Shown piece by piece: positions 5,384-8,104 of a stretch of 8,104 bases of DNA (position 1 is its first letter; each line of letters opens with the position of its first letter). Made by a program: the position numbers and the translations under genes. The notes under the pieces are model-generated. The model saw only the letters and a list, made by a program, of their open reading frames with translations. It was not told where the DNA came from and did no database searches. The stretch is from Pseudomonadota bacterium (GTDB lineage: Bacteria > Pseudomonadota > Gammaproteobacteria > Burkholderiales > Burkholderiaceae_F), in NCBI GenBank assembly GCA_021823635.1, contig JAKANT010000055.1, positions 1 to 8,104 on the forward strand, in the 5' to 3' direction.

Positions 5384-6409
5384 TCACCGCAGAAACGCGC
5401 CCAGATCGAAACTCGAGCGGCGTCCGACGTGCGTGAAGTTGCGCTCGAGCCATTCGTCGGCGGCGGTGCGGCCGATGCCGTACAGGCGGCGCAGGAAAGC
5501 CCATGCGGTGTTCATCTTGGAGCCGGCGCCGAGCTGCGCCAGCTCGGCTTCGGCGGCGATGCGGTGCATGCGCAGCGCTTCGATCTGCGCGAACAGCGGC
5601 GCGCGGCCGCCCGGCGGCGGCGCGCCTTCTTCGCGCAGCAGTTGCTGAATGAGCGCGAGCGTGCGCAGCTCCTTGACCAGGCTGCTGTTGAACGTGATCT
5701 CGTTCAAGCGGTCGAGGATCTGTGGCGCGCTGGTCGGTATCGATTCGCGGTGGATCGGATTGATCTGCACCAGCAGCAGGTCGTGCGCGGGACTGTCGGC
5801 CACCAGCGGCAGCAGCGACGGGTTGCCGAGGTAGCCGCCGTCCCAGTACGCCTCGCCGTCGATCTCGACCGCGCGAAACACCATCGGCAGCGCGGCCGAG
5901 GCGAGCACCGCTTCGACCGACAGTTCGTGCTGCCGGAACTCTTTCAGTTTGCCGGTGCGCACGTTGGTGGCGGACACGAACAGCTTGAGCTTGTCGCAGC
6001 GGCGTACGCGCTCGAAGTCGACTTCGGCGGCGAGGATTTCGCGCAGCGGATTGATGTCGAGCGGATTCAGTTGATACGGCGAGAACGCGCGCCCCACCCA
6101 GTCCAGGTACCACGCCAGTGGCGAGCCGGCCAGAACGAAGTTGCCGAAGAAGGCGCCGAACACGTCGGCCGGCGCGGCGCCGCTGACGCGGCGCCAGAAG
6201 TGCGCCAGCCGTTCGCGCGCTGCCTGCCGGCCGCCGCGCATCAAGCCGTCGGCCAGCACGACCGCGTTCATCGCGCCGGCGCTGGTGCCGCTGATGCCGA
6301 CGATTTCCAGCCGCTCGTCTTCGAGCAGCCGGTCGAGCACGCCCCAGGTGAATGCGCCGTGCGCGCCGCCGCCCTGCAGCGCCAGCTCGATCGGTTTGAC
6401 GCGGCGCAC
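5384..6409 (-). CDS. Patatin-like phospholipase family protein
   Basis: Patatin-like enzymes are serine acyl hydrolases that use a Ser-Asp dyad. The 341-residue product has the oxyanion-hole motif LQGGGAHGAF (residues 11-20), the nucleophile elbow GISGTSAGAMNA (38-49, Ser43) and the catalytic DGG (Asp190) in YWDGGYLGNPS (188-198). All catalytic elements are therefore intact. No signal peptide or membrane helix is visible, so it is probably cytoplasmic unless secreted by another route. The C-terminal region (about 225-341) is alpha-helical and rich in Leu, Ala and Arg. The start is the GTG at 6409, the first possible start after an in-frame stop, which is the TAG of the preceding cytochrome gene 9 bases upstream. 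No good ribosome-binding site is seen, which suggests translational coupling. The natural substrate (phospholipid, polyhydroxyalkanoate or other ester) cannot be told. Confidence 0.92.
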   Translation of the reverse strand: MRRVKPIELALQGGGAHGAFTWGVLDRLLEDERLEIVGISGTSAGAMNAVVLADGLMRGGRQAARERLAHFWRRVSGAAPADVFGAFFGNFVLAGSPLAWYLDWVGRAFSPYQLNPLDINPLREILAAEVDFERVRRCDKLKLFVSATNVRTGKLKEFRQHELSVEAVLASAALPMVFRAVEIDGEAYWDGGYLGNPSLLPLVADSPAHDLLLVQINPIHRESIPTSAPQILDRLNEITFNSSLVKELRTLALIQQLLREEGAPPPGGRAPLFAQIEALRMHRIAAEAELAQLGAGSKMNTAWAFLRRLYGIGRTAADEWLERNFTHVGRRSSFDLGAFLR

Positions 6410-6418
6410 GGCGGCCGA

Positions 6419-6826
6419 CTACTTGAGACGGGACAGGTATTCGACCAGCGGTTCCAGATCGGGATCGTCCACGTAGCGTGCCTTGCGCCGCACGATGCTG
6501 GCCGGCAGTCGGTCGCGCGCTGCGCCCGTGCCGGTCGCCCACTCGCGGATCGCGGCGCGGTCACGCCGCGCGCCGATGCCGTCCAGCGGGCTGTCGGTGT
6601 TGCCGCGGCCGCCGATCGAGTGGCACATGCCGCAGTTCAGTCTGTCGAAGGCGCGCCGGCCGGCTTCGTTCGACGCGTCGGCAACGACGACTGCGGCGGT
6701 GGCGGCTGTCGGCGGCGGCGGTCGAGTCGGCTCCCGATTGCGTAGCGCGGCGAAGACCGCCGCCAACGCCACTACCAGCAGCGCCGTCGTCGCCGCCAAC
6801 ACCTGCGCCCGCACCACTCTGGTCAT
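6419..6826 (-). CDS. Membrane-anchored monohaem c-type cytochrome
   Basis: The 135-residue protein has an N-terminal hydrophobic helix (about 7-28). A low-complexity Pro/Thr/Ala linker follows (about 33-50), then a small cytochrome c domain with one haem-attachment site, NCGMCHS (Cys65, Cys68, His69). The anchor places the haem in the periplasm. The segment after the haem motif, SIGGRGNTDSPLDGIGARR, resembles class I cytochromes, and the end (LEPLVEYLSRLK) is the usual C-terminal helix. No methionine occurs after His69, so the normal Met sixth ligand is missing. The only Met in the domain is inside the CGMCH motif. The ATG at 6826 follows the stop of the flavoprotein gene by one base (TGAgATG), so the two are translationally coupled and probably exchange electrons. 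Partner and acceptor are inferred from position. Confidence 0.88.
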   Translation of the reverse strand: MTRVVRAQVLAATTALLVVALAAVFAALRNREPTRPPPPTAATAAVVVADASNEAGRRAFDRLNCGMCHSIGGRGNTDSPLDGIGARRDRAAIREWATGTGAARDRLPASIVRRKARYVDDPDLEPLVEYLSRLK

Positions 6827-6827
6827 C

Positions 6828-8104
6828 TCACACCCAGTCGAAGTTCTCCAAGTGAATCCGTGCCGCCGGCACGCCGAGCGACACGAGCGCTTTTTCGACG
6901 GCCGACGTCAGCGGCGTCGGCCCGCATAGAAAGTACTCCGCCTGTGCGTCGTCGGGCGACAGATGCCGCGTCAGCACCTCGTGCGTCACCAGGCCGCGCT
7001 CGCCGCGCCAATCCGTCGGCGGCTCCATCAGCACGTGCACGACGCGCAGGTTCAGCCGTTGCGTCAGCCGTTGCAGCTCCTCGCGAAACGCGACGCCGTC
7101 CCAGGTGCGGTTACCGTAGATGAGCACGAAGGCGCGGCGGTCGTCGCGGTCGGCGGCCGTGCGCAGCATCGCGATGATCGGCGCGATGCCGATGCCGCCG
7201 GCGATGAAGGCGAACCGTTGCGCGTGCGGATACCGATCGAAGCTGAAGTTGCCGTAGGGGGCGTCCAGATACGCCGTCTCACCGGGGCGCACGTCTTTGA
7301 TCGTTGCGGTGAAGTCACCGAGCGCCTTGATCGAAAGTTCGATCGGTTCGTCGCCGCGCGGGCGGTGTGCACTGGACGCGATCGAAAACGGATGCTCGCG
7401 CATCGCGAACGGCGAGGCGCGCAGCGCCAGCCACGCGAACTGGCCGGGCGCGAACGCGAGCCGCGTCCGCGGCGGCGGCGCCAGCACCAGCGTGTGCACG
7501 CGGCCGCGTTCGGGCCGCACATCGACGACGCGCCACGGGCGCCGCGCCAGCCGCCACGGTCGGATCACGCGCACCCACGCGATCAATCCCAGCCACGACA
7601 GGCCGTACGCTGCCCACAGCGCCTGCTTCCAGGGACGGTCGAGCAGATTGCCGGCGCCGAGCAGATGCCAGATCGACAACGCCACCGCGGCCGTGGCCAG
7701 CGCCGCATGCGAGATGCGCCAGCGGTCGTATTCGATGCCCATAGCGCGCCGCGCCAACGCCAGCACCACGACGATCGAGAACAGCAGCAGTGCGACGCGC
7801 CCGGCCGTCATGTACGCGGGCGCGACACGCGGGTCGGCGGCACCGAGCGCGGCCGGATTGGCGACGCGCAGGATCAGATAGTGCGCGGCCGCGATCGCCA
7901 GCGCCAGGAGCGCGAGATAACGATGGAAGTGGTAGACGATGTCGATGCCGAACGGCGCGGTCGGCCGGCGAAAGCGTGCGGTGAGCGCGAAAGACATGCC
8001 GAACATGGCCAACGCCGCGTAGCCGAGCGCGAGCGAAAAGTCGCGCGCGAAGCCGTGCCGCGCCGACTGCGCATCCGGCAGCAGCGCGAAGAGCGGCAGC
8101 GTGA
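6828..8104 (-). CDS. Ferric-reductase-like membrane flavoprotein (ferredoxin-NADP reductase-type; N-terminus outside window)
   Basis: The frame is open to the right edge, so the true start is not in the window. The TTG at 8012 is only an internal codon, because the upstream residues (GFARDFSLALGYAALAM) continue the family pattern. Counting from 8012, a multi-helix ferric-reductase-type domain fills about 1-155. It has two histidine pairs each 14 apart, His30/His44 and His102/His116, consistent with two b haems. An FAD/NAD module follows: FAD-binding HPFSIASS (207-214), the nicotinamide-binding AGGIGIAP (271-278), FLCGP (361-365) and the C-terminal HLENFDWV. The protein probably moves electrons from cytoplasmic NAD(P)H through FAD and haems across the membrane. 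Since a periplasmic cytochrome c gene follows by one base, that cytochrome is a likely partner. The electron acceptor (metal, oxygen or other) is unknown. Confidence 0.9.
   Translation of the reverse strand, partial: TLPLFALLPDAQSARHGFARDFSLALGYAALAMFGMSFALTARFRRPTAPFGIDIVYHFHRYLALLALAIAAAHYLILRVANPAALGAADPRVAPAYMTAGRVALLLFSIVVVLALARRAMGIEYDRWRISHAALATAAVALSIWHLLGAGNLLDRPWKQALWAAYGLSWLGLIAWVRVIRPWRLARRPWRVVDVRPERGRVHTLVLAPPPRTRLAFAPGQFAWLALRASPFAMREHPFSIASSAHRPRGDEPIELSIKALGDFTATIKDVRPGETAYLDAPYGNFSFDRYPHAQRFAFIAGGIGIAPIIAMLRTAADRDDRRAFVLIYGNRTWDGVAFREELQRLTQRLNLRVVHVLMEPPTDWRGERGLVTHEVLTRHLSPDDAQAEYFLCGPTPLTSAVEKALVSLGVPAARIHLENFDWV

Noticed and set aside
5279..6745. Plus-strand open frame of 488 codons opposite the patatin-like and cytochrome genes
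   Set aside because: It is antisense to two genes with clear catalytic and haem motifs. The translation is Arg/Ala/Gln/His-rich with no recognisable domain, a typical antisense artefact of GC-rich coding DNA.
8004..8012. TTG 8012 or ATG 8006 as the true start of the ferric-reductase-like gene
   Set aside because: The frame stays open to the window edge and the upstream residues continue the family's first membrane helices, so the gene is truncated by the window.
1..8104. Mobile element, CRISPR, tRNA, rRNA or toxin-antitoxin content
   Set aside because: No transposase or integrase motifs, terminal repeats, regularly spaced repeats, tRNA-like folds or small toxin-antitoxin pairs were seen. 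Composition is even across the window.

Overview
The window reads as chromosomal DNA of a GC-rich betaproteobacterium-like organism, probably a sulfur-oxidising one. The lineage is inferred from family resemblance and base composition only; no rRNA or tRNA is present. Nine protein-coding genes can be supported, two of them cut by the window edges. No insertion sequence, CRISPR array, tRNA or rRNA was seen, and no intergenic gap exceeds 300 bases.

Left part (1-1962): the end of a Sox thiosulfate-oxidation operon on the minus strand (soxY, then the first part of soxZ, running off the left edge). It is divergent from a plus-strand YeeE/YedE-family membrane transporter that resembles the SoxT/TsuA sulfur importers. 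The 167-base divergent region holds a TAACCC/GGGTTA inverted repeat and a perfect 18-base palindrome, both plausible operators.

Middle (1963-4629): a small LapA-domain (DUF1049) membrane protein on the minus strand abuts the transporter tail to tail with no spacer. A class III-like polyphosphate kinase 2 follows on the plus strand. Convergent to it is an orphan TRAP-type periplasmic solute-binding protein on the minus strand. Its upstream region is unusual: a strong rho-independent terminator ends only 13 bases before the start codon, two weaker U-tract hairpins lie further up, and a 24-codon reading frame stops inside the start codon. This suggests either insulation from the gene upstream or leader-mediated attenuation.

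Right part (4630-8104): a minus-strand run, read from the right edge leftwards. It comprises a ferric-reductase-like membrane flavoprotein (N-terminus outside the window), a membrane-anchored monohaem cytochrome c (1-base gap), a patatin-like phospholipase with a GTG start (9-base gap, same frame as the cytochrome) and, after 88 bases, a DUF502 membrane protein. The first two look like an electron-transfer pair: NAD(P)H to flavin to two b haems to cytochrome c. The link to the lipase is positional only.

Nothing here is clearly a new defence or mobile system. The most unusual elements are the leader of the solute-binding protein gene, the cytochrome c without a distal methionine, and the palindromes between the sox operon and the transporter gene.
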